NCBI GenBank assembly: GCA_018693105.1 | Contig: JABHLN010000018.1 | Location: forward strand, 1 to 40,563 | Source: Desulfobacterales bacterium | GTDB lineage: Bacteria; Desulfobacterota; Desulfobacteria; Desulfobacterales; SURF-7 | DNA length: 40,563 nt | Reading direction: 5' to 3' | Shown here: positions 8,793 through 18,382 of the stretch, piece by piece | How positions within the stretch are numbered: the stretch's first letter is position 1 | How the letters are laid out: each line of letters opens with the position of its first letter | Translations under genes and position numbers: made by a program | The notes under the pieces: generated by a model | The model's input: only the letters and a program-made list of their open reading frames with translations | What the model was told of the DNA's origin: nothing | Database searches by the model: none

Positions 8793-9248
8793 ATGACCGG
8801 CAATAGAACATTACAGGATAACTGGCCTACGGGTACATGCTATGGATGCGGCCCTGCAAACCATAAAGGCCTTCAACTAAAAAGCAGCTGGTCAGATGAC
8901 GGCCGGTTTATTATAGCAGCATACAAGGCAGATTTAATATACAATTCAGGGATGCCTGGTGTTATGTATGGGGGTACAATTGCATCTCTTATCGACTGTC
9001 ATAGTATCTGGGCAGCCATGGCTTTTGGATACAGATTTGAAAACAGGGAAATGGGAAGTGAACCTACTTTCGCCTTTGTGACAGGAGAGCTGAATATAAA
9101 GTACATTAAACCGACACCTCTTGATAAAACTATTCACCTGAAAGCCTGGGTTGAAGGTGATATCGGTAAAAAAACCAAGGTATTATGTGAACTAGGACCT
9201 GAAGGTGATATCACAGCAACCGGAAAGGTAACTGCCGTAAGGATTTAA
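8793..9248 (+). CDS. PaaI-type hotdog-fold thioesterase
   Basis: A 151-residue protein. 'CYGCGPANHKGLQLKSSW' at residues 15-32 is the start typical of the PaaI/YbgC-like acyl-CoA thioesterases. 'GVMYGGTIASLIDCHSIWAA' contains the HGG-like central helix motif (here YGG in place of HGG) with an Asp in the catalytic helix. 'TGELNIKYIKPTP' is the conserved strand of the hotdog fold. Such enzymes hydrolyse acyl-CoA or aryl-CoA thioesters. A strong Shine-Dalgarno (GGAGGGG, about 8784) sits six bases before the ATG. It probably forms a unit with the flavoprotein upstream. Confidence 0.88.
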   Translation: MTGNRTLQDNWPTGTCYGCGPANHKGLQLKSSWSDDGRFIIAAYKADLIYNSGMPGVMYGGTIASLIDCHSIWAAMAFGYRFENREMGSEPTFAFVTGELNIKYIKPTPLDKTIHLKAWVEGDIGKKTKVLCELGPEGDITATGKVTAVRI

Positions 9249-9433
9249 TTATCATCCCGCGATCATACTACAATCATGGAAAACCAAATTTATATCCATT
9301 TCACCATGTACTTGCAGCCCAAAATGTCAATTTTTTATTCTTTATTAACCAAAAACCAGGATTGAAGAACATGGTTCAATAATACATCAAATACCAACAC
9401 AAAAGATCACAATACAATGAGCGGTATATTTTT
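9249..9433. other. Short intergenic stretch between convergent genes
   Basis: No gene, repeat or clear terminator hairpin found. Confidence 0.4.
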
Positions 9434-10009
9434 TTACCCGTTTATTTTTTTCAATAGCCAGGCCATGTTTCGGCCAAGAGTCTTCATTGTATTAATACCT
9501 TCATCATCAGAAGCAACTTCACCCTTATCCTGACCAATGCCCATATTCCAGTAGCTGGACCCCGGAATTATCATCTGATTGATGGTAAAGAAGTGGTTTA
9601 TGGTGTCGAAAGCATGTATGGATCCTGCTCTTCGTACTGCGACAACCGCCGCACCGGCTTTTCGCATGAAATGATAGTTGTTTGCAATAGCAACCATGCC
9701 GGCACGATCAATGAGTGCTTTTATTTCCGTGGTAACATCTGCAAAATATGTCGGCGAGCCTAAAATAATACCGTCAGCGACGAGCATCTTGTCAATGCAT
9801 TCATTTAAAAAATCTTTATCCTGAGCACAATGATGATTATTATTAGTGAAGCAACTCATGCAGGCTATACACCCTCCAAGCTTCTTTCCTGCTAATTGTA
9901 CAATTTCCGTTTCAATATCTTCTTTATTAAGTTCCTCAAAAACATTGCCTATCAAGACATTTGTATTCCCTTGCTTTCTTGGGCTTCCGTTAAATGCAAC
10001 AACTTTCAT
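9434..10009 (-). CDS. NADPH-dependent FMN reductase / flavodoxin-family (iron-sulfur flavoprotein-like) protein
   Basis: A 191-residue protein with the flavodoxin-like phosphate-binding loop '[12 protein letters not shown]' at residues 6-17. The family's 'CIACMSCF' cysteine motif (about 47-54) is the pattern seen in iron-sulfur flavoproteins of anaerobes. Here it lacks the full four-Cys spacing by eye, with one more Cys ('HHCAQD') a few residues on. '[25 protein letters not shown]' is the FMN isoalloxazine loop. The predicted role is two-electron transfer using FMN. The next gene downstream (same strand, 10101-11327 lying upstream in transcription) is an Fe-S aldo/keto reductase, which suggests a shared redox role, but the 91-bp gap holds a repeat fragment. 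Confidence 0.88.
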   Translation of the reverse strand: MKVVAFNGSPRKQGNTNVLIGNVFEELNKEDIETEIVQLAGKKLGGCIACMSCFTNNNHHCAQDKDFLNECIDKMLVADGIILGSPTYFADVTTEIKALIDRAGMVAIANNYHFMRKAGAAVVAVRRAGSIHAFDTINHFFTINQMIIPGSSYWNMGIGQDKGEVASDDEGINTMKTLGRNMAWLLKKING

Positions 10010-10053
10010 AGATATTTACTCCTCTCATAGAAAATAATACTAATTATAAAATT

Positions 10054-10090
10054 GATGAACTATTAAAAAGTATAACCGATGGCTAAGTAA
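10054..10090 (-). repeat. Family 1 repeat fragment (one end only)
   Basis: Starting with GATGAACTATTAAAAAG, about 37 bp match the right-hand end of the family 1 elements (TATAACCGATGGCTAAGTAA compares with the complement of 35162-35182). The remainder of the element is absent, so this is a truncated or decayed copy between two co-directional genes. Confidence 0.7.
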
Positions 10091-10100
10091 TAATATCCAC

Positions 10101-11327
10101 CTACACTTTTTTTGATTTACGCAGGATGCTTCTTCTTTGGAAACCTAGTATTTTCATTATAATCCAACCGATTATCTTCATGGCCCTACCTTCAAACTCT
10201 TTTACTACATCTTCAAGGAGTTCCTGGACAGGTAATTGCTGAGGACAGGCATCTTCACATTGACCGCAATTTTCACACTGAGATGCAAAGCCGGTGTTTC
10301 CAGAACCGGAGGAATCTCCCAAACGGGAAAGATAAAATATTTTTGATGAATTATCGTTAAAAAGATATTTGTTGTTATAGAACTCAAAACAGGATGGTAT
10401 GTCAACTCCTGCAGGACATGGCATACAATAGCGACAGCCGGTACACCCCACTTTTGTCAGCTCCATATATTTATCTGCTACTCTTTCAACTATCTTCAAT
10501 TCTTTATCAGTAAGCGATTCCGGTGTAGCTTCATCGGCAATACGAATATTTTCTTCAATATGTTCTTCCACATTCATGCCTGAAAGAACAACTGTAACCT
10601 CGGGATGGTCCCATACCCAACGAAGAGCCCATTCGGCCGGAGATCGCTTGACTTCAGCCTCATCCCATATTGCCTGAACCGAAGGCGGCACTCTGCCTGC
10701 TATATTCCCGCCCCTTAAAGGTTCCATAATAACTACACCTAATCCTTTTGCTGCAGCATATTCAAGCCCTTCAGTACCCGCCTGAATATTCTCGTCAAGA
10801 TAGTTATACTGGATCTGGCACATATCCCAGTCATAATCATCAACAATTTCCTTAAATGCCTCTTTATCTCCATGAAACGAAAAACCTGTATGACTTATTC
10901 TTCCATCCGCTTTTGCCTTATCAAGAAAATCACATACGTCCATTTCTTTCAGCTGTTTCCACAAGTTACCGCTAAGGCCATGGCAAAGGTAGTAATCGAT
11001 CTGTTTTGTATTAAGATTATTGAGCTGAACATTTATGACCTTGTCCATATCATCCCGTGATTTAACATATAATGACGTTAATTTTGTGGCCAGCTTGACC
11101 TTTTCCCGATATCCGTCAGTCAATGCCCTACCGAGAAAAGTCTCGCTGCCCCCCAGATGATAAGGTATGGCAGTATCAAGATAGTTAACACCATTATCTA
11201 TAGCATGGCGAACTTGCTCAGTAGCTCTCTCTTCATCAATTTTTCTTTTTTTTTGGGGTAGACGCATACATCCAAAGCCAAGTATTGAAAGTTCATCTCC
11301 TGTTTTTTCCATCTTGCGATATAACAT
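10101..11327 (-). CDS. Aldo/keto reductase with C-terminal 4Fe-4S domain
   Basis: A 408-residue protein. The N-terminal 280 residues are the aldo/keto reductase TIM barrel. 'LGFGCMRLPQ' is the first strand, and the catalytic tetrad is visible as Asp51, Tyr56 ('DTAIPYH'), Lys82 and His116 ('YYLCHGL'). The C-terminal part carries 'CTGCRYCMPCPAGVDIP' and 'CENCGQCEDACPQQLP', two Cys-rich motifs expected to bind [4Fe-4S] clusters. This ferredoxin-tailed AKR type is common in anaerobes; physiological substrates are mostly unknown. The ATG has GGAGAAAG upstream. It is a clear paralogue of the gene at 18383 with extra C-terminal 'RRSILRKSKKV' basic residues. Confidence 0.92.
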   Translation of the reverse strand: MLYRKMEKTGDELSILGFGCMRLPQKKRKIDEERATEQVRHAIDNGVNYLDTAIPYHLGGSETFLGRALTDGYREKVKLATKLTSLYVKSRDDMDKVINVQLNNLNTKQIDYYLCHGLSGNLWKQLKEMDVCDFLDKAKADGRISHTGFSFHGDKEAFKEIVDDYDWDMCQIQYNYLDENIQAGTEGLEYAAAKGLGVVIMEPLRGGNIAGRVPPSVQAIWDEAEVKRSPAEWALRWVWDHPEVTVVLSGMNVEEHIEENIRIADEATPESLTDKELKIVERVADKYMELTKVGCTGCRYCMPCPAGVDIPSCFEFYNNKYLFNDNSSKIFYLSRLGDSSGSGNTGFASQCENCGQCEDACPQQLPVQELLEDVVKEFEGRAMKIIGWIIMKILGFQRRSILRKSKKV

Positions 11328-11600
11328 AAACTTTCTCCTTTTTCTCAGTATTGTTTCCTTCTAAACCGTACTGAGACTTGTTAACGTTAAATGCATATAC
11401 TATTTAAGAGCTACATTATTCGGTGATATGGTCGAAACACAAAGAAATACAGGTTTATCGGGATTTGCTTTATGAATGGGGATTTTTACACAGAGTATAT
11501 AAATATGTCAATATTCAAATAGACACATCATATTTAATTTATTCAGGTGTTTAGTGAGTTCAGACTATAATGACACTTTTTTACAGGGCAATCATACGCC
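11328..11600. other. Intergenic region, no gene recognised
   Basis: The stretch lies between the minus-strand aldo/keto reductase and the minus-strand C25 peptidase. It should hold the reductase's promoter. No convincing boxes, repeat or ORF seen. Confidence 0.4.
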
Positions 11601-11663
11601 AAAAGATTAAAATAAAGGTTCGATGAATCAGACCACTACTATTATAGATCTAACCACCGAACC
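11601..11663 (-). terminator. Intrinsic terminator of the C25 peptidase gene
   Basis: On the minus strand, GGTTCG (11663-11658) pairs with CGAACC (11622-11617). Inside it TTAGATC pairs with GGTCTGA (with two G-U pairs). The T-rich TTTATTTTAATCTTTT follows. It starts 22 bp after the stop codon of the peptidase gene. Confidence 0.6.
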
Positions 11664-11685
11664 AAAAGGTTTATTGAGAATAATT

Positions 11686-14600
11686 CTATCTGACCCTGAG
11701 AGCTGGATCCCCAAGAAGAGTGTACACATCAAGCTCAATTTGAGCCCCTCCTATTTCGGAGAGTTTTTCAAGCGATCGGAGTACAATATCTCCAAGTACC
11801 GGCTCTTTATCCACAAGCATCGCTTTCATAAATTCTTTTCCAAGAACCAGTGCATGTGAATTATTGGAAAGTCCGGTTGGTGCCCACACCGCGATTGCAC
11901 CGCCACTATCGTGCATAACAAGGCTCTCTCCAAGGTTGTCATACCCGGGCCAGGTGAACTTGTTCACAAGGCAGGTCAGAGCTGTCAACACAGGCAGCCT
12001 GTCTCCGTTGTTAAGAAGCGGCATATCAAATGATGTCAACAACCCATCATACCACCCATAAACCCCTATGAGGTAAGGTGCACCATGACCGATATAGTTT
12101 ATCAAAAGAGCACCATTGTTAAACCCGTTTAATGTAAGGTTCTTAGCCTGGTTGAAAGTGTAATCCGACATATATACCTTACTGATTGAGTACTCAGGTG
12201 ATATCATGGAGGCCAGAAGATCACTGTTTGCAGTGAAATCCCCTCCAGGCTCCGGATTATCGGCAATCATCATCACATTACCGGACCACGGGCCATTTTC
12301 ATAGTCAATTATTTTATTGATCATCATGCCCAGTTCATCAGGCGTTATTACCGGCAACCGCCCAACTGCCATTTCCGGGACTCCGTCACCTCCCATGACA
12401 TCCCCATACCGGTTGTCTGATGCAAAAAGGCCGTCCGGGGTTCCCACCATCATTGCCGGAATTAAATTATCATCAAAACCTTCTATATTTTTATAGTCAT
12501 ATGTACCGTTACCGGCCAGAAGTACATATTCTGGAGCGTTGTCCCAGTTAGAATACGCATACGCAAGAAATGACCTTATCGCATGCGGTGTGGCAACACC
12601 GTTGTTAAACTCATCATAAATATCTTCAAGGGAGACTACCATTGTATCAAGTCCCTGCCCGCTTCGATAATACGCAAGCTCCCATGCAATATCCGTAAGA
12701 AATGATGGAGATATAATCACATAATCTGCCCTGTTTGAAGAATCCGCCAGATTGGAAGGAACATCCGCAAACGCATTATCCACTGAAATTACTGCATCCC
12801 CGGTAACAGCCAGATAAACCGATTCAGAAGATGATGTGTCAAAACCAACCATGTAACCGTTTTCTCCGGTTTCAATGTATTTTACGTCAATAAACACAGG
12901 CCTTTCAGGGTTAGTAATATCAAAAACCATAATATCAGAATCTGAAAAACCACTCACTATAATAACGCTTTCATTTCCGGAAAATATCAGGGTGTCATCA
13001 TGGGCCGTATACAGGCTTTGATATTCCAGTTCAATAGAATCAACAGTTATATAATCGAATCCAATACCGGTATCAGTTACTCCGGATATTTCCACAGTAT
13101 TCTCACCTTCTTTCATTAGTGCCTGATCAAAAGGAATGACAATAGTCTCCATATCTGTTCCATCCCATCGGGCATCACCAACCACCTCACCATTCAAATA
13201 TACAAAAACATGATGTTCCATCTCTATCTCAGTTTCAAAAACAGCCCGGAGCATAATTGAAAGACTGGCCGTATTCAATACTTCCGAAACACCGTAAGTA
13301 TAAACCGTAAAAGGAGTTTTATAGATGTATGGATCATCGGGATCGGGGTAATCACTCCAGACCTCATCCCACATCCAGTTATCCACTTCAGGATCAGTTG
13401 AATAATCCAGCATTGAAAAGATATCCTTCTCTTCATGAACCTTTCTTGTGAAAGTCTGATAATCTGTGGCCGATACAGGGGCTTTGCCTTTTACGGCCTT
13501 CATTTTAAGACCTTTTCCCATATCAAGCCAGTAGATATTATCCGATGCATATATGCTTTCAATCGATTGGCCATAAAAATATATGCCGGAATTGTCCCGG
13601 ACATTATGCCAGGCTACATCATCTCCCTTGTTACTCATGGAAAACCGTTTTTTCTTTATCATTTTTCTGACGTTCTTTAATGATATATCGAATAACTCGG
13701 AAATCAATGAAGCATCCAGGTAATACAATCCGTCCTCTTGAACCGGTATTTTCACCCGATCTCCAACTCTTTTCAATTTTCTATTTTTTGAAGCCTTCCG
13801 GGCTTTGTGAGCAGCCTTTAGACGCCCCTTTCCTATTTTAGCCTTGGGATTTGATTTCTTTTTGAATCTTTTATCACCCAGCAACGGCTGGTTTTCTTCG
13901 ATACCGGACTCAGCTACAGTAACTGAAAACGGGCCGTAAGAACGTTTTTTCCCACCAAATTCCAGCTCCACAAGTTTATACTTATAAGTACTACCCACAA
14001 GTGCCGTATTATCAATAAATGTGTACACACCTCCCTGGGGGGAATGAATAAGTCCCGGAAGCAGTTTCTCATTCAAACGCTGAAATTTCCTCTTAGAGCC
14101 TGATTTACGATGTTTATTTTTTTCCTTAAAATCCGATTTACGATAAAGGTGAAAACCTAATGTTCCGATTTCTGAAGCTGTTTTCCACTCAACAACCACA
14201 TCGTTATCCGAGGCATATGCTTTAAAGGAAGATATAACCACAGCAGTAACAACCGCTTCTATGCTAAGGGATTTTGTTCCGTAAACCCAATCTTCTGGTT
14301 CGTCACTATCCAGTCCGTCAGTTACCCTTCGAATAACCTCACCCGGTTCTATAATTCCAATGTTGCCGTTCTCATCTTCGTCATCAACATTTCTGAAAGC
14401 ATTATCCAGCCATATCTCCCCGGTAACAGCATCTTGATCATCACTCTTAAAATCAATACTGTTGTTTATCAGTGTGCTCCATGCCACAAAATCAACTATT
14501 GTTTCTGTTTCGTCATACAGAGATATCTGGTCAGCAGGATCGGCGTCTCCGGGATCACCTAGAAGATCTGGGTAAGCTTCCGGACATGGTGGGTCTTCTA

Positions 14601-17403
14601 CATCCGGCGGCAACGGAGGGGTGCCGGTAATGAATGCATATAAAACATACTCCCCTGAAATAGAGTCATATTTCTCCTCGTAAAATTCCATAACAATTTC
14701 AGACATAATTACTATATAAATCTTTTCCCCCGGACCGAGAAGAATATCCAAACTGTCGAATTGAGGGATAGTATAACTAAAATCGTCCCCGTCTCCTACA
14801 GTATAACCGGTAACATTTACGCTTTCTCCTGATGCATTATATAGCTGGACATATTCAGGATCCCAATAACATGAATCCGGATCCGGATCATAATCGACAA
14901 CAACCTGATCAGGATGAAACATGACCTCATTGATTACAATCGGGGGCGCATTAAACAAAGCTGTATCAGTCTTGTTATCATTCGAAGGATCGATGTCTCC
15001 GTCCGTACAATCTTCATAGGAAACCGTCAGGCCATCCCTGTGGGAAGCCTCCAAAAGGTTGTTATCTACAGTATAAACACCGCTGAATGCTGCCGCCATC
15101 AACGGATTTGAATTAAAAGAGATATCAGTCCGGTCAGCGCTCAAGTTATTGTCAAGTGTCAGTTGAGTGTCGGAATCCACACTTACCACGGAATAGATCC
15201 CCACATCAGGTCCCGTGGCAATAACAAACTTGTCACCGGGTGATACTTCAGAAAGAAAAGCGGATGAAGCTGATGTGACTATTGCAGAACCGTTCGTTGT
15301 GATCAGATCGTTTTTTCGATTCATATATATACCGGAACCTGTAAAGATTTCCGTCATAAGAATAGTTTCAGAATCGCCTGTATCACTTGTTATAGTAACT
15401 GGCATTGTACCGCCGCAGGTGTATGAATTATCTTCAACCTTTATAAAAACCGGCTGTCCCGCTTTATATATATCTATATCAAGAGTGCCTGCACCGTTAG
15501 TAAAATAAACCCTCCCTGCATCATTTTTTGTAAACAAAAGAGCAGTGTCGGTATAATCAGTACCGTTATATGTAAAAGTTACGGTTACAATTCCCTGATC
15601 CAGATCTTCCCAAAGACCATCTTCCGGGTCGGCTGTTCCGTCATGGATCTTTGCATCAAGGCCGCCGGTTAAAAAGAATATACCGGTATCAGGCCCGGTT
15701 TCAGTTAGTGTAACGGTCTGGGCATCGGAACCTGTAAGTACAACCTGAATGGTATTTACAGTGTTTGGGTCAGTGTTAGAATCATAGTGATATACGGTAA
15801 CATAAATCTTGTCACTATCTACAGGGTCAGTAAATATACAATACTCTCCAGTATGGCTTCTGTCAGCTCTTGTAAACTGGATAAAAGGCACCCCGGACCC
15901 TAAAATAACAGCATCATCCGTGTAAGTGTCTGATGCGGCATTTGTATATGAATAAATGATTGTCTGACCTGAATACCCTTCAAGATTATCGTCATCATCA
16001 TTTCCCATGGTTTCGGTTACTATAAGTTGATCTCCAGGATATGTAGTAAACGTTATAATATCCCCGTCGGAAGGTGAATCTTCATATAGTGTGAAATTAA
16101 TTCCATCTGCTGTAGATATATATTCTATTCCGGCTGTTACATCCGGATGATTTCCTCCTGAAATACTACCAAAAACATCCCATGTACCGGTTGCGCTGTC
16201 ATAAGTAAGGGTCCAGTCCTCCCCCTCAGTGATAATCGAAGTACCAACATATGAGATCCAGCCGTTTTGTAAGTCAGACGAAACAGGCTTACTGGAACCT
16301 CCAAAGTTTGTAAAAACCCCGGAAGCGGGTCCTGATTCGGTAAGGGTAACAATCTCGTCATCGCCTGTGGCAGGATTGGTTACAGTAACTATTACAGTTT
16401 CAACAACATTGGAATCTGTGTTGGCAAAGACATCCTTTAGGTAAAGATATATATCGTCTCCGGCTGAATAAAAATCAACCTGATCGTGATTAATATCAAT
16501 GAAATACATTTCCGGCTCACCGTTTGATTTTATAACATCACCAAAATTAATCGGGTCGTTTTCAGTTAGGAAATCAAGATCTGTCATGAAATCTTTTTGA
16601 AGTGGATTTGTATTTGATGCACTTGTTGAAAAGACAAACCCCACCGGTGAATTAGGCATCAGAACCTGATTTCCCGAAAGGTCATTAAATGCGGTCATAG
16701 GTACCTGTATATCTATAAACCAGTCACCGGTGCCGTCATTGACCTCTCTTACACGGGTATGTGAAAGACTACCTGTTGTTCCAATATTATCGGCTGTAAA
16801 TTCTTCAACTTTTGCAGCTACAGGGTCCACTATTTCCTGACTATTGCTGTTGTCGTAAAGAATCTGAAGCTGATCGTATTTGTTATTACCCTGTGCAAAG
16901 GAGCCGTTAAGGTCAATCCAAAACTCCTTATAACCGTCACCATCTACATCGAGAAGTACATTCCAGTGATAGCTGGTAAAATCGGTCTTATTGGCCTGTG
17001 TCCCGGAACGTGGATCTCCGCTTAAACGCATTGTAAATAAAACATAATCATCTTCAAGTGACAGAGGATCATTAATATCATAGGGTGTTCCACCGTCAAA
17101 ATAACCGTAGGAAGGTGTATCAAATGGTCCGGGATCGGAAGTACTCGAACCGGAAGCAAGGTCAATTGAAGAAGGAGATACAGCTGCACCGCCATTTGAG
17201 CTATCTGATGAACCTTCCTCATCAGAAACAGGAGCACCGTTAAAAGTATAGGGAATTGTAAACCCTGAGGGGGGTTCAAAATTCGACCAGTCGGTTGCCG
17301 TGTCAGTAAATGATGCTTCTGCTTTAAACGGAAACAGGATAGTAATAATCAAAAATGATAAGATTGTCGGTATCCATGTTTTTTTCAATATATTTGTAAT
17401 CAT
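11686..17403 (-). CDS. Very large secreted protein with C-terminal gingipain-like C25 peptidase domain
   Basis: 1905 residues from the ATG at 17403, chosen because AGGTG lies upstream and the product then begins with a Sec signal peptide ('MITNILKKTW', a hydrophobic core, 'FKAEASFTD'). Residues about 25-330 include 'LLDVDGDGYKEFWIDLNG'. Residues about 330-800 hold repeated beta modules marked by 'VTLTESGPASGVF', 'VTLTETGPDTGIF' and 'MTEIFTGSGIY'. A lamin-tail domain ('IVINEVMFHP') starts at about 820. An FN3-like module ('VEWKTASEIGTLGFHLYRKS') is near 1070, then a very basic linker near 1150-1230. The last 400 residues are peptidase C25: His1773 in 'NYIGHGA' and Cys1811 in 'LTCLVNKF', 38 residues apart. 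It ends right after 'LGDPALRVR', with no recognisable sorting domain. Probably an extracellular or surface protease. Confidence 0.9.
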   Translation of the reverse strand: MITNILKKTWIPTILSFLIITILFPFKAEASFTDTATDWSNFEPPSGFTIPYTFNGAPVSDEEGSSDSSNGGAAVSPSSIDLASGSSTSDPGPFDTPSYGYFDGGTPYDINDPLSLEDDYVLFTMRLSGDPRSGTQANKTDFTSYHWNVLLDVDGDGYKEFWIDLNGSFAQGNNKYDQLQILYDNSNSQEIVDPVAAKVEEFTADNIGTTGSLSHTRVREVNDGTGDWFIDIQVPMTAFNDLSGNQVLMPNSPVGFVFSTSASNTNPLQKDFMTDLDFLTENDPINFGDVIKSNGEPEMYFIDINHDQVDFYSAGDDIYLYLKDVFANTDSNVVETVIVTVTNPATGDDEIVTLTESGPASGVFTNFGGSSKPVSSDLQNGWISYVGTSIITEGEDWTLTYDSATGTWDVFGSISGGNHPDVTAGIEYISTADGINFTLYEDSPSDGDIITFTTYPGDQLIVTETMGNDDDDNLEGYSGQTIIYSYTNAASDTYTDDAVILGSGVPFIQFTRADRSHTGEYCIFTDPVDSDKIYVTVYHYDSNTDPNTVNTIQVVLTGSDAQTVTLTETGPDTGIFFLTGGLDAKIHDGTADPEDGLWEDLDQGIVTVTFTYNGTDYTDTALLFTKNDAGRVYFTNGAGTLDIDIYKAGQPVFIKVEDNSYTCGGTMPVTITSDTGDSETILMTEIFTGSGIYMNRKNDLITTNGSAIVTSASSAFLSEVSPGDKFVIATGPDVGIYSVVSVDSDTQLTLDNNLSADRTDISFNSNPLMAAAFSGVYTVDNNLLEASHRDGLTVSYEDCTDGDIDPSNDNKTDTALFNAPPIVINEVMFHPDQVVVDYDPDPDSCYWDPEYVQLYNASGESVNVTGYTVGDGDDFSYTIPQFDSLDILLGPGEKIYIVIMSEIVMEFYEEKYDSISGEYVLYAFITGTPPLPPDVEDPPCPEAYPDLLGDPGDADPADQISLYDETETIVDFVAWSTLINNSIDFKSDDQDAVTGEIWLDNAFRNVDDEDENGNIGIIEPGEVIRRVTDGLDSDEPEDWVYGTKSLSIEAVVTAVVISSFKAYASDNDVVVEWKTASEIGTLGFHLYRKSDFKEKNKHRKSGSKRKFQRLNEKLLPGLIHSPQGGVYTFIDNTALVGSTYKYKLVELEFGGKKRSYGPFSVTVAESGIEENQPLLGDKRFKKKSNPKAKIGKGRLKAAHKARKASKNRKLKRVGDRVKIPVQEDGLYYLDASLISELFDISLKNVRKMIKKKRFSMSNKGDDVAWHNVRDNSGIYFYGQSIESIYASDNIYWLDMGKGLKMKAVKGKAPVSATDYQTFTRKVHEEKDIFSMLDYSTDPEVDNWMWDEVWSDYPDPDDPYIYKTPFTVYTYGVSEVLNTASLSIMLRAVFETEIEMEHHVFVYLNGEVVGDARWDGTDMETIVIPFDQALMKEGENTVEISGVTDTGIGFDYITVDSIELEYQSLYTAHDDTLIFSGNESVIIVSGFSDSDIMVFDITNPERPVFIDVKYIETGENGYMVGFDTSSSESVYLAVTGDAVISVDNAFADVPSNLADSSNRADYVIISPSFLTDIAWELAYYRSGQGLDTMVVSLEDIYDEFNNGVATPHAIRSFLAYAYSNWDNAPEYVLLAGNGTYDYKNIEGFDDNLIPAMMVGTPDGLFASDNRYGDVMGGDGVPEMAVGRLPVITPDELGMMINKIIDYENGPWSGNVMMIADNPEPGGDFTANSDLLASMISPEYSISKVYMSDYTFNQAKNLTLNGFNNGALLINYIGHGAPYLIGVYGWYDGLLTSFDMPLLNNGDRLPVLTALTCLVNKFTWPGYDNLGESLVMHDSGGAIAVWAPTGLSNNSHALVLGKEFMKAMLVDKEPVLGDIVLRSLEKLSEIGGAQIELDVYTLLGDPALRVR

Positions 17404-18382
17404 AGTTTTCACCTGTACTATTAAAAACTTACTTAACAGTCTGTTATACATTATATTCAAAAACCCACCCGGTATCAATACGATATCAAAAAGATTCAAA
17501 TTATGAAGACCCGAACTATAAAGATCAGAACTATGTTTTGAAACCATATTAAATTTAGATTTAAGCTGTCCTTTAAACATTGTGTCCCTATGAGACATTT
17601 TCAAGGAGCAAATAATTTATTCAAAATTGTTAAAATCGCACTTCTGAATAAATAAAGCTTAAATATTGTCACCTTAATATTCTTTTTATTCACATAGTTA
17701 ACCATTCCATATTTGAAACTTTTCTTTAAACTTGAATAGAATTTTACATTTTTAAAAAGTTCTCTGTTATTTATCAAAAACCTAATAAAGCCTATAAGAT
17801 ATTAATGCATAAAACATGCCACTAAAAGAAGCATATACATTAATACCCAACAACTTAATCCTATCATTTTGTATTTTTTATAGATTCACTTCTTTTAATG
17901 CATTAATGGGGGTATAGTTAAGAGCATGTTAAAACTTTTATTCTACATCATTCTTGTCGCAACACCTTAAAGTTACATTAAATTAATAGATAACTACAAA
18001 TAGTTGCACCTGCGAATTACAATTATTGTAGTATGTGCCGGGGCTTATTTTATCAGAAGTCTTAAAACAAAAATGAATAAAGCATCTAAATATTTATGAA
18101 GAACCAGCATTAATTGAATATGTTTTTACATTCAAAACTTAGAGAAAAGTAAACAATTGTTCTAACAAGTAACCATCTCTATTATGTATTTTCCGGGCCC
18201 TAAAATTCGACCGTGAGATGCTGCAACCTCATCTCATGTACCGGTTAATATTTGACATAAAATCTGGTGACAGTTATATATTCTATCATAAAATTACAAG
18301 TTCTTATCATTTATCTTAAACGCATATCACATAATAAATTTAATGGTTATTTTCAAAGGCAACTTCGATAAAGGAGAATACG
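17404..18382. other. Long divergent intergenic region, no gene recognised
   Basis: 979 bp of AT-rich DNA between the divergent C25 peptidase and aldo/keto reductase genes. The open frame continues upstream of 17403 to 17604, but that part encodes no signal or domain and lies ahead of the signal peptide, so I treat it as leader. AAAGGAGA (18370-18377) is the ribosome binding site of the gene at 18383. Imperfect inverted pieces (ACATGC near 17815, GCATGT near 17924) occur but are too weak to call. Confidence 0.5.

Noticed and set aside
17404-17604. 67-residue N-terminal extension of the C25 protein
   Set aside because: It would put non-signal sequence ahead of a clear signal peptide; the ATG at 17403 has AGGTG upstream.
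17814-17930. Imperfect inverted repeat (ACATGC ... GCATGT) in the long intergenic region
   Set aside because: Only six or seven bases pair, about 110 bp apart; expected by chance in AT-rich DNA.
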